Positions 15,662 to 24,217 are shown, numbered from the stretch's first letter. The stretch: 64,000 nucleotides of DNA from JAJAZB01 sp965249815 (GCA_965249815.1 CBDFMV010000003.1:1364001-1428000); one strand, 5' to 3'. Numbers and translations: made by a program. The notes: generated by a model not told the origin, from the letters alone.

Positions 15662-18145
15662 ATGCCCATGTACGTACTCAAGCGCGACGGACGGCGGGAA
15701 TCCGTGAAATTCGATAAGATCACGGCCCGCATCGAGAAGCTTTGCTACGGCCTCGACCCCAATTTCGTTCAGCCGGTGGAAGTGGCCATGAAAGTGGTCG
15801 CCGGGATCTACGACGGCGTCACCACCGCCGAACTCGACAACCTCGCCGCCGAAACGGCGGCTTCGATGACCACCCGCCACCCCGACTACGCGATTCTTGC
15901 CGCCCGCGTGGCCATCAGCAACCTCCATAAAAACACCCAGAAGTCCTTTTCGGGCACTATCAAGCGGCTTTACACCTACGAAGACCCGAAGACCGGCGAA
16001 AACGCGGCGCTCATCTCCAAAGAGGTGTACAACGCCGTGAAAAAGCACGCTGCCCTGCTCGATTCGACCATCATTTACGACCGCGATTACGGCTACGATT
16101 ACTTCGGCTACAAAACCCTGGAGAAGTCGTACCTGCTGAAACTGGACGGGAAAATCGCCGAGCGCCCCCAGCACATGCTCATGCGCGTGGCCGTAGGGAT
16201 TCACCACACCAACATCGAGGCAGCGATTGAAACGTACAATTTGCTAAGTGAAAAGTGGTTTACGCACGCCACGCCGACGCTCTTCAACGCCGGCACGCCC
16301 AAGCCACAGATGTCGAGCTGCTTTTTGCTGACGATGAAAGGCGACAGCATCGACGGCATTTACGACACGCTCAAGCAAACCGCGAAAATCTCGCAGTCGG
16401 CGGGGGGCATCGGGTTGAGCATCCACAACATCCGCGCGACGGGCAGCTACATCAAGGGCACCAACGGCACTTCCAACGGCATCATCCCGATGTTGAAGGT
16501 GTTCAACGACACGGCCCGCTACGTGGACCAGGGCGGCGGCAAGCGCAAAGGCTCGTTTGCGGTGTACATCGAACCCTGGCACGCCGATATTTTTGACTTT
16601 CTGCAACTCAAGAAGAACCACGGCAAGGAAGAAAACCGCGCCCGCGACCTGTTCTACGCGCTTTGGATTCCGGATTTGTTCATGAAGCGCGTCGAGGACA
16701 ACGACGTCTGGACGCTGATGTGCCCCCATGAATGCCCCGGTCTGGCCGACACCTACGGCGAGGCGTTCGAGGCGCTGTACACGAAATACGAGCGCGAGGG
16801 CAAGGGCCGCAAAACGGTGAAAGCGCAGGATTTGTGGTTTGAAGTGCTCGAATCGCAGACCGAAACCGGCACGCCCTACATGCTGTTTAAGGACGCGGCC
16901 AACAAGAAATCGAACCAGCAGAACCTGGGCACGATTAAGTCGTCGAACCTCTGCACCGAAATCATCGAGTACACCGCCGAAGACGAAGTGGCCGTGTGCA
17001 ACCTCGCGTCGCTGGCGCTGCCGAAGTTTATCGAGAAAAACGAGCGCGGGTTCCTCTACTTCAACCACGACAAACTCGCCGAGGTGACGCGCGTCGCGAC
17101 CAAAAACCTCAACAAAATCATCGACCTCAACTATTACCCGGTCGAGGAAGCCCGCCGCTCGAATATGCGCCACCGGCCCATCGGCCTCGGCGTGCAGGGC
17201 CTGGCCGACGCCTTCGTGCTGCTGCGGATGCCCTTTGAAAGCGACGAAGCCCGGCAGTTGAACATCGACATTTTCGAGACGATTTACTTCGCCGCCATGA
17301 CGGCCTCGGTGGACGAAGCCAAAAAGTACGGGCATTACGAAACCTTCAAAGGCTCGCCGCTGTCGCAGGGCAAGTTCCAGTTTGACCTCTGGGGCGTGAA
17401 ACCCCAGTCGGGGCGCTGGGATTGGGAAAGCCTCCGCCACGAGGTGATGAAGCACGGCGCGCGCAACTCGCTGCTGCTGGCTCCCATGCCGACGGCCTCG
17501 ACGAGCCAGATTCTGGGCAACAACGAGTGCTTCGAGCCGTTCACGTCGAACATTTACGTGCGGCGGGTGCTGTCGGGCGAGTTTGTGGTGGTCAACAAGT
17601 ACCTGCTCAAAGACCTCATCAAACTGAACCTGTGGAACGACGGGATGAAGAACAAGCTCATCGCCCACAACGGCTCGGTGCAGGCCATCACCGAGATCCC
17701 GGCGCACATCCGCGAACTGTACAAGACAGTCTGGGAAATCAAGCAGAAGACCATCATCGACATGGCCGCCGACCGGGGCGCGTTCATCTGCCAGTCGCAG
17801 TCGCTGAACATCCACATTCAGGACCCCAACTTCGGCAAGCTCACCTCCATGCACTTTTACGCCTGGAAAAAGGGCCTCAAAACGGGCATGTACTACCTGC
17901 GCACCAAAGCCGCCGCCGACGCCATCAAGTTTACGGTGGAGCCGCAGGCCGAAACGCTCCTGCAACCCGTGGTGGACGAAGTGGTGGCCGAGAAAGAAAT
18001 GGATTACCTCGCCACCCCCCAGGCCCAGGCCGCCCTCGCCGCCGAAGCCCCCTCCGCGCAGTGGGCCGACGACCCCGACCAGAAGTGGCAGGACATGAGT
18101 TGCTCGATTGATGACCCGGAGGGGTGCGAGGCGTGTGGGTCGTGA
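15662..18145 (+). CDS. nrdA: Ribonucleoside-diphosphate reductase alpha subunit (class I)
   Basis: 827 residues. An N-terminal ATP-cone (MYVLKRDGRRESVKFDKI) occupies about 90 residues and allosterically controls activity. The catalytic barrel carries the cysteines of MSSCFLL, NLCTEI and VCNLASLAL and the loop MPTASTSQILGNNE. The tail ends GCEACGS, whose Cys pair passes electrons from thioredoxin or glutaredoxin. It reduces ribonucleoside diphosphates to deoxyribonucleotides using the radical of the NrdB partner, which is not in this window. A second Met at codon 3 is an equally possible start. It is monocistronic, with a terminator 16 bases downstream. Confidence 0.96.
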   Translation: MPMYVLKRDGRRESVKFDKITARIEKLCYGLDPNFVQPVEVAMKVVAGIYDGVTTAELDNLAAETAASMTTRHPDYAILAARVAISNLHKNTQKSFSGTIKRLYTYEDPKTGENAALISKEVYNAVKKHAALLDSTIIYDRDYGYDYFGYKTLEKSYLLKLDGKIAERPQHMLMRVAVGIHHTNIEAAIETYNLLSEKWFTHATPTLFNAGTPKPQMSSCFLLTMKGDSIDGIYDTLKQTAKISQSAGGIGLSIHNIRATGSYIKGTNGTSNGIIPMLKVFNDTARYVDQGGGKRKGSFAVYIEPWHADIFDFLQLKKNHGKEENRARDLFYALWIPDLFMKRVEDNDVWTLMCPHECPGLADTYGEAFEALYTKYEREGKGRKTVKAQDLWFEVLESQTETGTPYMLFKDAANKKSNQQNLGTIKSSNLCTEIIEYTAEDEVAVCNLASLALPKFIEKNERGFLYFNHDKLAEVTRVATKNLNKIIDLNYYPVEEARRSNMRHRPIGLGVQGLADAFVLLRMPFESDEARQLNIDIFETIYFAAMTASVDEAKKYGHYETFKGSPLSQGKFQFDLWGVKPQSGRWDWESLRHEVMKHGARNSLLLAPMPTASTSQILGNNECFEPFTSNIYVRRVLSGEFVVVNKYLLKDLIKLNLWNDGMKNKLIAHNGSVQAITEIPAHIRELYKTVWEIKQKTIIDMAADRGAFICQSQSLNIHIQDPNFGKLTSMHFYAWKKGLKTGMYYLRTKAAADAIKFTVEPQAETLLQPVVDEVVAEKEMDYLATPQAQAALAAEAPSAQWADDPDQKWQDMSCSIDDPEGCEACGS

Positions 18146-18161
18146 GAAAACCGAATAGATA

Positions 18162-18196
18162 ACAAACCCCGGTTTCATCTAGAAATCGGGGTTTGT
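18162..18196 (+). terminator. Hairpin after nrdA
   Basis: A 15-bp stem (ACAAACCCCGGTTTC / GAAATCGGGGTTTGT, one mismatch) begins 16 bases past the nrdA stop. The T-tract after it is weak (TGTGCGTTCT), so termination is likely but not certain. Confidence 0.6.
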
Positions 18197-18242
18197 GCGT
18201 TCTGGTGCCATTTTCTCTATCCTAAAACCTGCCTTCCATGCG

Positions 18243-18683
18243 ATGAGCTTAGACCAGTACGAGGTTGAATTTTCTGAGTACCACACAGACTACGAATTTG
18301 TGAGCGTCGGCAAGCGAGGAAGCATCCTGAAAGTTGTCCAATACACCAAGATGAGCTATTCCAATTGGTACAATCTGGGTTTCGGAGACAAAAACCTGGA
18401 AACCGGGAAATGGGGTGATTTAACAGTGTCCGACAACGGAGACGATGAAAAGGTGTTGGCAACGGTGGGGGCAACTGCGATTGATTTTCTTGACTGGCAT
18501 CCGCAGGCCACTATTTTTGCTACGGGCAGCACGCCAGTTCGCACGCGGAAGTACCAAATGGGTTTGAACCGCATTCACGGCGCGCTCACTGAAGGCTACG
18601 ACGTGCAAGGTTTCGTGGGCGGACAATGGCAGCCGTTTGAACGAAACACGAACTACGAAGCGTTTTTGATGAGCAAAAAATAA
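18243..18683 (+). CDS. DUF6934 family protein
   Basis: 146 residues, MSLDQYEVEFSEYHTDYEF, with the family core KVVQYTKM, YNLGFGDKNLETG, DLTVSDNGDDEKVLATVGAT and ATGSTPVRTRKYQMG. Biochemical function is unknown. Members are commonly encoded next to a very short protein like the one 16 bases downstream here, which suggests a two-gene module, possibly of toxin-antitoxin type. The ATG at 18243 is the first that fits the family N-terminus. The last residues end in KK without further domains. Confidence 0.78.
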   Translation: MSLDQYEVEFSEYHTDYEFVSVGKRGSILKVVQYTKMSYSNWYNLGFGDKNLETGKWGDLTVSDNGDDEKVLATVGATAIDFLDWHPQATIFATGSTPVRTRKYQMGLNRIHGALTEGYDVQGFVGGQWQPFERNTNYEAFLMSKK

Positions 18684-18699
18684 CGTGTACCTTCCTGCT

Positions 18700-18873
18700 A
18701 TGAAAACGAAAGAATTGCGTATGCCGTCAATTCAATTGCCGAAGATGACGCACAACTCCCGGCTGGACGAAGAGTATAGCGGCAAGGTGCTATTTCCCGA
18801 AAAACTGGCCCAAGCCGAGAAATTCCTAAAAAAACACGGCCCGCCCCCGCCGTCGCTCGTGTCTCACGAGTGA
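18700..18873 (+). CDS. Small partner of the DUF6934 protein
   Basis: 57 residues, MKTKELRMPSIQLPKMTHNSR, continuing with SGKVLFPEKLAQAEKFLKKHG. It starts 16 bases after the DUF6934 stop, so it is likely co-translated. The IQLPKM and GKVLFPEKL segments look conserved in design (a proline-rich strand, then an amphipathic helix), as in small antitoxin-like partners, but I cannot name a family. The final residues (PPPPSLVSHE) are encoded by the start of the adjacent repeat cluster, so the C-terminus has probably been altered by a repeat. A GTG at 18685 is an alternative start. Confidence 0.55.
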   Translation: MKTKELRMPSIQLPKMTHNSRLDEEYSGKVLFPEKLAQAEKFLKKHGPPPPSLVSHE

Positions 18874-19075
18874 CTTTTCTTTTACTTCCGGCTCGGCGTA
18901 GTCTGTGACTACGTCGCGGCGATTGCCGGTCTCTGACCGGCGCAAATCGGAGATTTGCAAACACTCGGACGTAGTTATAAACTACGCCCCCGCCGTCGCT
19001 CGTGTCCCCCGCCGTCGCTCGTGTCTCACGAGTGACTTTTATTTCAAGCCCCTCTGGGGCGGCGTTGGTTGCAAG
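18853..19075. repeat. Mosaic of small palindromic repeat units
   Basis: Short inverted units follow each other: CGTAGTCTGTGACTACGTC, GCCGGTCTCTGACCGGC, AAATCGGAGATTTGC, CGTAGTTATAAACTACG. CGTCGCTCGTGTCTCACGAG occurs twice, flanked by partial copies. Each forms a small hairpin of the pattern stem-loop-stem with different stem sequence. No coding content is recognised in 18874-19288. Confidence 0.65.
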
Positions 19076-19288
19076 AAACTTCATTCTGCCAAACCGCGCT
19101 ATCTATCAATCATTTTGACTTGCCTTTCAGCCACTTTCGGTAACAAGAAACGCACTCGCAGGCCACCACGCGCCAGAGGCGCTTTCCATACTCATCACTC
19201 GCCGGAGACGAGCGATTGCGAGCGAGAAACCTTCGTTGCTTGCTCAGGTATTCAGGCAGATTCCGCAACCCTTCCGTCACCGAGCGGT

Positions 19289-19414
19289 CTGCGATGAGCG
19301 TCTTCCACCTTGCATCGAACCTCTTCTTTCTTGCGGAAGGCGTCTTCCATGTTGCGACGCGCGTCTTCTTTCTTGCAGGAAGCGCCTTCTGGCTTGCGAT
19401 GAGCGTCTTCTCTC
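19289..19414. repeat. Six degenerate 21-bp tandem repeats
   Basis: Units start at 19289, 19310, 19331, 19352, 19373 and 19394, each of the form TTGCGATGAGCGTCTTCTTTC with variation. Because 21 is a multiple of three, both strands read as heptapeptide repeats without stops (for example KTLIASQ-like units on the minus strand). No start codon, ribosome signal or domain supports an expressed protein here. The array ends about 75 bases before the DoxX-like gene. Confidence 0.75.
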
Positions 19415-19490
19415 TGCCCGGCGTACCCGGCACGCTTCTTTTCCCGGCAATCGCATTCGTACGAACTTCATCAATAGCCACATGACTGCC

Positions 19491-19880
19491 ATGAACGAGA
19501 AAACCGTGAAAACTGCCGCCCGCATTGCACTGGGAGCCTCGCTGGTCCTGGCCGGTGTCGGCCACCTGACCTTTGCCCGCCGAACTTTCCGGGCGCAGGT
19601 GCCCGATTGGGTGCCTTTGCCCAAAGACGATACCGTTGTTTATTCGGGTCTGGCTGAAATCGCGTTGGGCAGCAGTCTGGCGCTGGCCGGCAAGAGGCAT
19701 CGGGCGGCAGTGGGGAAAGTTGCCGCCGCCTTTTTTACGGCGGTTTTTCCGGGAAATATTTCGCAGTACGTCAACCGGCGCCCCGCGTTCGGGTTAGACA
19801 CGGACCGGAAACGGTTCGTCCGGCTCCTTTTTCAGCCGGTGCTGATTTACTGGGCGTTGAAGAGCACAGAAGCGAAGTGA
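19491..19880 (+). CDS. DoxX-like small membrane protein
   Basis: 129 residues, MNEKTVKTAARIALGASLVL. Membrane segments lie near residues 10-30, 50-70, 77-95 and 105-122. The phrases AGVGHLTFARRTFRAQVPDWVP and GLAEIALGSSLALAG are typical of DoxX/DoxD-related four-helix proteins. Such proteins sit in the inner membrane, and many are linked to oxidative stress or quinone chemistry, but no specific activity can be read here. An in-frame ATG three codons upstream (19482) is equally possible. The 21-bp tandem repeat lies in front and might carry or disturb its promoter. Confidence 0.72.
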   Translation: MNEKTVKTAARIALGASLVLAGVGHLTFARRTFRAQVPDWVPLPKDDTVVYSGLAEIALGSSLALAGKRHRAAVGKVAAAFFTAVFPGNISQYVNRRPAFGLDTDRKRFVRLLFQPVLIYWALKSTEAK

Positions 19881-20247
19881 GCGGAGGAAGGGGAATCTTC
19901 GTGGGTGTCCCGTGCGTTGAAAACGCGTTTCACCGCCACCTCCTGAGCCAGGCCGATTTCCTGAATGGATTTCCCCAAGTTGTTACTTCTGCGCCCCCAC
20001 GCCGGCTGAATCCGTTCCGGGGCTTATACGCATCTTTCCGAAAGTAACAATCTGATAAACTACCCTTACAATCGGTGCTGACGCCTTTTCTGGGTTAATC
20101 AAGCACCCTGTTTTGCTCCAGACGGAGGGCTAACGGGTGGACCTGGGAGAGACTGGCACGCCGGGCGGCGTACTTTTTTTGACGGTGGGTTCCCGTTGCC
20201 GCGCTTGATTGTGGCGACGACTCTCACACTTTAAACAAACTTTAAAC
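19881..20247. other. Gene-free spacer
   Basis: About 365 bases. I see no gene. A minus-strand frame (ending near 19862) reads without stops for some 60 codons but has no start codon and no recognised similarity. The last 60 bases before 20248 presumably hold the promoter of the stress-protein gene, but no clear TAnnTTTG box is present. Confidence 0.4.
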
Positions 20248-20796
20248 ATGGCAGAGTACACGAACGAGACCACAACACACACCACGTCGACGAGTCAGAA
20301 CGACCGGATGCTGACGGCAATGTTCAACGACCGGGATAGCGCCGAACGGGCATACGACACCCTGCGGAGCCGTGGTTACTCGGATAAAGACGTCAACCTG
20401 TTGATGTCGGACGAAACGCGTGACAAGCATTTTGTATCCCGGCACGAAGACGGTGCCGATACTGATCTGGGCAACAAGGCCACGGAAAAAGCCGGTATCG
20501 GTTCGGCCATCGGGGGTACGCTGGGGGCAGTGGCAGCAGCCATTGCAGCCATTGGTACGAGCCTGGTGCTGCCGGGCGTGGGCCTCGTCATCGCCGGCCC
20601 GTTGGCGGCGGCGTTTGCCGGAGCGGGTGCCGGTGGCCTGACGGGGGGCATCATCGGGGCGCTGATTGGTTCGGGTATCCCGAAAGAGCGGGCTGAGGAA
20701 TACGAAGCAGGAATTAAGCAAGGCGGTATCGTAATGGGCGTAAACCCCCGGAACGACGAAGATGCGCAGTACCTGCAACAGCAGAATTTCCGCTAA
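20248..20796 (+). CDS. General-stress-protein-17M-like membrane-associated protein
   Basis: 182 residues, MAEYTNETTTHTTSTSQNDR. The N-terminal domain MLTAMFNDRDSAERAYDTLRSRGYSDKDVNLLMSD resembles the ferredoxin-like general stress protein 17M fold. It is followed by a long Gly/Ala-rich hydrophobic stretch (about residues 78-145) with two or three helices resembling glycine-zipper membrane segments, then a short tail. Such proteins are often induced by osmotic or oxidative stress; the role here is inferred only. An upstream ATG at 20209 is rejected because it adds a non-conserved leader. It has its own terminator. Confidence 0.65.
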   Translation: MAEYTNETTTHTTSTSQNDRMLTAMFNDRDSAERAYDTLRSRGYSDKDVNLLMSDETRDKHFVSRHEDGADTDLGNKATEKAGIGSAIGGTLGAVAAAIAAIGTSLVLPGVGLVIAGPLAAAFAGAGAGGLTGGIIGALIGSGIPKERAEEYEAGIKQGGIVMGVNPRNDEDAQYLQQQNFR

Positions 20797-20827
20797 ACCA
20801 ACTGCGAAGCATAGTCTTGAAGTAGAG

Positions 20828-20865
20828 AAGCCGGTTCCTGCCTTTGCGCGGGAACCGGCTTTTTT
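20828..20865 (+). terminator. Intrinsic terminator of the stress-protein gene
   Basis: An 11-bp stem (AAGCCGGTTCC / GGAACCGGCTT) is followed by TTTTTC, 31 bases after the stop codon. Confidence 0.85.
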
Positions 20866-20910
20866 CATGGCCCCTGGCCCTGAGCAACCGGGCCGTCGCC
20901 CGACGCCCAC

Positions 20911-20939
20911 AAAAAAAGACCCGCTGCAAAGCGGGTCTT
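20911..20939 (-). terminator. Intrinsic terminator of cspA
   Basis: A stem AAGACCCGC / GCGGGTCTT is followed on the minus strand by seven T residues, 30 bases past the cspA stop. Confidence 0.87.
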
Positions 20940-20968
20940 CAACCGATTCCGAAGAATCTGGAGTGGCG

Positions 20969-21160
20969 TTACTGGGCGATTTTCACGTTGACCGCGTTCA
21001 TGCCTTTTTTGCCGCGCTCCACGTCGTAAGACACTTTGTCGTTCTCGCGAATCTCATCGATGAGACCCGACACGTGGACGAAGATGTCTTCGCCGGAATC
21101 ATCCGGCTTAATGAACCCGAATCCCTTCGAGTCATTGAAAAATTTTACGGTACCTGTCAT
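20969..21160 (-). CDS. cspA: Cold-shock protein
   Basis: 63 residues, MTGTVKFFNDSKGFGFIKPD, with RNA-binding motifs RNP1 (KGFGFI) and RNP2 (DIFVHV). This is a single cold-shock domain that binds single-stranded RNA/DNA and melts mRNA structure. The final residues (VNVKIAQ) match the usual end. The roughly 80-base upstream region has a TACCTTTA box (a near match to TAnnTTTG on the minus strand) and a leader long enough for cold-shock-type post-transcriptional control, though no specific structure was verified. Confidence 0.95.
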   Translation of the reverse strand: MTGTVKFFNDSKGFGFIKPDDSGEDIFVHVSGLIDEIRENDKVSYDVERGKKGMNAVNVKIAQ

Positions 21161-21315
21161 TAGAAAAAGTTAAATGCGTAAATGCCCCTAAAGGTACGGG
21201 TTAATTTCTGAAAATCACTACACATGGGTTTGCGGCCTCATCCGAACTAAAATTGGTCCGCAGGGGTAGTCAGCCGCCGCTCGTTGGGCGGACCCAAACG
21301 GAGTGCGGATTTCTC

Positions 21316-21540
21316 CTACGCCACCTCACCCAGCAGAAACCCGGTCAGGTCCGGCGAAAACGCGTCGTCGTCAGCCCGTTCAGCGTGGTAGGCCTCGAAC
21401 AGCGAAGGCACGACGAGCGGACGGGCTTCGCCCGGCTCGTCACAGTCGGTGGTGTGGGGTACCAGCCTACGGGGGGCACCAAAGGGCTGTGGTTCGGACT
21501 CGAACCGGAAAAGGGGAACCAGGGAGTGAATGGCGTACAT
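21316..21540 (-). CDS. Small hypothetical protein
   Basis: 74 residues, MYAIHSLVPLFRFESEPQPF, ending TGFLLGEVA. No domain, membrane segment or signal peptide. The composition (Pro, Glu, Asp, few Lys) looks like a real soluble protein. A TATACTTG box on the minus strand, about 35 bases before the ATG, is a near match to the Bacteroidetes -7 element. An upstream in-frame ATG (21567) is possible. It is divergent from the PAAR gene and could be unrelated to secretion. It might also be a chance reading frame. Confidence 0.4.
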   Translation of the reverse strand: MYAIHSLVPLFRFESEPQPFGAPRRLVPHTTDCDEPGEARPLVVPSLFEAYHAERADDDAFSPDLTGFLLGEVA

Positions 21541-21706
21541 GGTGGTAGGGAATGGAAGGGATATCATGCAAGTATAGGAATAATAGCAATTATTTGTATC
21601 ATAAAAGGCTTATTTTTTTGTTAGAGGGTCGTAAAAAATAACCGGAGGCGGAACGCCTCGGGAGGCGTACGGGCTGCAACGCAGTAAAATTTTTTTCGGG
21701 AAAGGC

Positions 21707-21740
21707 TTGGGGCCTTAAGTCGCTTATTTCCTTACATTTG
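21707..21740 (+). promoter_or_regulatory. Possible promoter of the PAAR gene
   Basis: TACATTTG at 21733-21740 matches TAnnTTTG, 28 bases before the PAAR start. An upstream TTG (21707-21709) is 23 bases away, slightly longer than usual. It may be the leading promoter of the T6SS cluster. Confidence 0.4.
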
Positions 21741-21767
21741 GTCAGGTTCGCGTTAACCCCTCCGCGT

Positions 21768-22070
21768 ATGCCCCAACCCGCAGCCCGCCTTGGCGATATG
21801 CACGTTTGTCCGATGGCCACGCCCGGCCTGCCGCCCATTCCGCACGTGGGGGGGCCAATCGTGGGGCCGGGCAACCCGACCGTGCTCGTAGCCGGCCAAC
21901 CCGCCGCCACCGTGGGTGATATGTGCGTGTGCGTGGGGCCGCCCGACGTGATTGCCAAAGGCTCCGCCACCGTACTCATCGGGGGGAAACCCGCCGCCCG
22001 CATGGGCGACACCACCGCCCACGGGGGCAGCATCGTGCTGGGCTGCCCCACGGTGCTGATTGGTGGCTGA
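21768..22070 (+). CDS. PAAR-domain spike-tip protein
   Basis: 100 residues, MPQPAARLGDMHVCPMATPG, then two more PAAR-like turns (VAGQPAATVGDMCVC and IGGKPAARMGDTTAHGG) and a closing GCPTVLIGG. PAAR proteins form a conical, metal-binding tip on the VgrG spike and often link effectors. The His and Cys residues of the turns could bind the metal. It is a bare PAAR with no toxin extension. It is first in the T6SS cluster, 286 bases before tssB, in a spacer with no other recognised gene. The start fits the PAAR motif; the in-frame start 10 codons upstream is unlikely. Confidence 0.92.
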   Translation: MPQPAARLGDMHVCPMATPGLPPIPHVGGPIVGPGNPTVLVAGQPAATVGDMCVCVGPPDVIAKGSATVLIGGKPAARMGDTTAHGGSIVLGCPTVLIGG

Positions 22071-22356
22071 CCGTTCGCTAAGTTTTACCCGCCCAAAGTC
22101 CCGATTTCCGCGCGAACACACCGCTCCGTTCGCGCCATTGAGTAAACGGTACCCGTTTTTGTTACCCGTCTTTTTAGCTTTAGCGACTAATCCCAAGTTG
22201 ACCTGAACGTTGGTGTGCTGCCTGGTTGAGCCTGCCTGGAAGATGCAGCGTTTTTGCGCGGCGGAAAAACGGCTTGCTGTGGACGGAATCCAGCGAAAGG
22301 ATTGATTTTAAGCAGTTTCGGTACGCAGTCGAGTCATTCAAAACCCTGATATACCC

Positions 22357-22803
22357 ATGTACAACTACGGCATCGGCGGCCAGGAACGCAAGCAGGACGC
22401 CAGCGAAGGCATCACCGAAATTTCGCAGAACCGCACCCTGCTCCTCGAAAAACTCACCGACGACCCGGCCATCCGCCCCGAAATCGTCGGCGATCTGAAA
22501 ACCGTGGACGACGTGTTCGCGCATTTTCAGCCCGAAAAAGAAGTAGAGTTTGAAAGCGAAGACGGCAGCACCTACACCGAAATGCTGCGGTTTCGCAGCC
22601 TCGGCGACTTCGGCAAGCGCGGCCTGATCAACCAGAGCGCGGCCTTGCAGGAATTGAACACGCAGTACGAAGACTTCCAGAAATTCGTCAAGCAGTTGCA
22701 ATCCAACAAGATTTTGAAAACGCTGCTTGAAAACCCCGACGCCCGGCAGCAGTACCAGGCCGCTCTGCGCGCCATGATCAAAGAACTGGAAGACGCCGAA
22801 TAA
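22357..22803 (+). CDS. tssB: T6SS sheath small subunit TssB
   Basis: 148 residues, starting MYNYGIGGQERKQDASEGIT. Conserved TssB features include the ERKQDASEGI segment, a middle domain (VEFESEDGSTYTEMLRFRSLGDF) and the helix FVKQLQSNKILKTLLENPDAR that packs on TssC. TssB and TssC polymerise into the contractile sheath around the TssD tube. Length is slightly shorter than the Proteobacterial VipA (about 165). It is followed after 37 bases by tssC. Confidence 0.9.
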   Translation: MYNYGIGGQERKQDASEGITEISQNRTLLLEKLTDDPAIRPEIVGDLKTVDDVFAHFQPEKEVEFESEDGSTYTEMLRFRSLGDFGKRGLINQSAALQELNTQYEDFQKFVKQLQSNKILKTLLENPDARQQYQAALRAMIKELEDAE

Positions 22804-22840
22804 ACTCACCCTCATTCCCCCTCATTCAACCCCGACCGTT

Positions 22841-24217
22841 ATGGCAGCTACCGATAAAGAAGCACTGGAAGGCAAGGGTTTTGCCGAAAAAGAAGCCGCT
22901 ACCGAAGCCGTTTCGCTGGAAGCGAGCACCGGCAAACTGGTAAAATTCGGCGGGTTCGCGATCCTGGAAACCACCGTGGATGGTGCCCAGAACCTGAACC
23001 CCGAAAAAAAGGCCCGCAAGAAAATTTTCCTGACCGAAGACGCCAAGAAAATCGAGCGCCACGCCCTGAAACGGCGGCTGCAACTCCTCGACGGCCTGCT
23101 CGACGAGGCCCAGGCCGTGCCCGACCTCATCGAAAAAGCCCAGCAGAAAGCCGATTCGGCCAGGGAACTGCTTCAGGCCAACCTGCTCAAGGCCCTCGAA
23201 GCCACGCGCCAGCTCGAAACCTCGTACCGCTCGGTCAATAATTTTTACAAAAACACCGACCAGGACAAACTCAAGAACGTGTACCTGATGAACGCCGAGA
23301 TGGACCAACTCACCGATCTCGACAACACCACGTTTATCGACGCCGTCAGCGAGGAACTGGAGAGCAAGTACGACCGCCTCGATTTGCGCGAGAGTTACTC
23401 AATTCTTTCTATTCCGGGGTATTTGGGGTCGAAAAAGGTCATCGACAAGTGGGCGCGCATTGCCAACAAAAACAAGGTGATGCTCGTGACGGATTTCCAG
23501 CACCTCGACGCTCCCGAAGACGTGGTGGACATGTTCGAGTCGGCCGACCTGGCCGGGGGCGACCTCTACCTTTCCAACGTGATGATGGCCTGCAACTACC
23601 TCGTGGGCCGGGGCAAAGACCAGGAACTCGGCGAAGAAGAAGACCTCTACGTGCCCGGCTCGACGGCGCTGGCGGGCAAGGTGTATAGCACGCTGATGTC
23701 GCAGGTGACGGCGGGTCGCAAACACGGCGCGCTCAACGAAGTGGACGGCGTGCGGTTTCCGCTAAAAAAGTCCGAAATCGCGGCCATCGAGAAGCTGGGG
23801 CTGATTCCGATGGTCAACGAGTACGGCAAGGTGATGCCGTTCTCGGCCAAAACGCTCTTCAACGGCGACAACATCGGCCTGCAAACCTACTCGGTGGTGC
23901 GGGTGTTTGACTACATCACGAAGGTGCTCATCGACTTTTTGAATCGCCGCGCCTTCGAGAATTTCAACACCAACACGCGGATGGACATTCAGAAGCAGAT
24001 CGTGAAATTCCTCGACAGCGTGACCGGACCGGGCAAACTCATCGAGAAATTCAAACTGCTGCGCTTCGAGCAGGACCCGAAGCAGAAAGACCGGATTTTC
24101 CTCGACATCCACATGATCCCGTATTTCCCGGCCAAGACCTTCCTGCTCAAACTCGACGGGCAGAAAGGCGACGACCCCGATTCGGCGGAGTGGAAGTCGG
24201 AGTACGGACAGCAGTAG
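22841..24217 (+). CDS. tssC: T6SS sheath large subunit TssC
   Basis: 458 residues, starting MAATDKEALEGKGFAEKEAA. It contains the sheath core (YSILSIPGYLGSKKVIDKWA and LIPMVNEYGKVMPFSAKTL) and the C-terminal part with FNRR-like and RFEQDPKQKDRIFLDIHMIPY segments typical of TssC. It forms the outer layer of the sheath with TssB and is the target of the ClpV ATPase on contraction. It shares the operon with tssB and ten tssD genes. Confidence 0.93.
   Translation: MAATDKEALEGKGFAEKEAATEAVSLEASTGKLVKFGGFAILETTVDGAQNLNPEKKARKKIFLTEDAKKIERHALKRRLQLLDGLLDEAQAVPDLIEKAQQKADSARELLQANLLKALEATRQLETSYRSVNNFYKNTDQDKLKNVYLMNAEMDQLTDLDNTTFIDAVSEELESKYDRLDLRESYSILSIPGYLGSKKVIDKWARIANKNKVMLVTDFQHLDAPEDVVDMFESADLAGGDLYLSNVMMACNYLVGRGKDQELGEEEDLYVPGSTALAGKVYSTLMSQVTAGRKHGALNEVDGVRFPLKKSEIAAIEKLGLIPMVNEYGKVMPFSAKTLFNGDNIGLQTYSVVRVFDYITKVLIDFLNRRAFENFNTNTRMDIQKQIVKFLDSVTGPGKLIEKFKLLRFEQDPKQKDRIFLDIHMIPYFPAKTFLLKLDGQKGDDPDSAEWKSEYGQQ

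Noticed and set aside
16244..18178. A long minus-strand frame opposite nrdA
   Set aside because: Shadow of nrdA caused by codon bias; no domain and no start signal.
19289..19414. CRISPR array
   Set aside because: Units are contiguous 21-bp degenerate repeats without spacers, and there are no cas genes.
19110..19700. Minus-strand 196-codon frame through the 21-bp repeat array
   Set aside because: It overlaps the DoxX-like gene in antisense and its repeat part is only open because the unit length is a multiple of three; no promoter or conserved domain.
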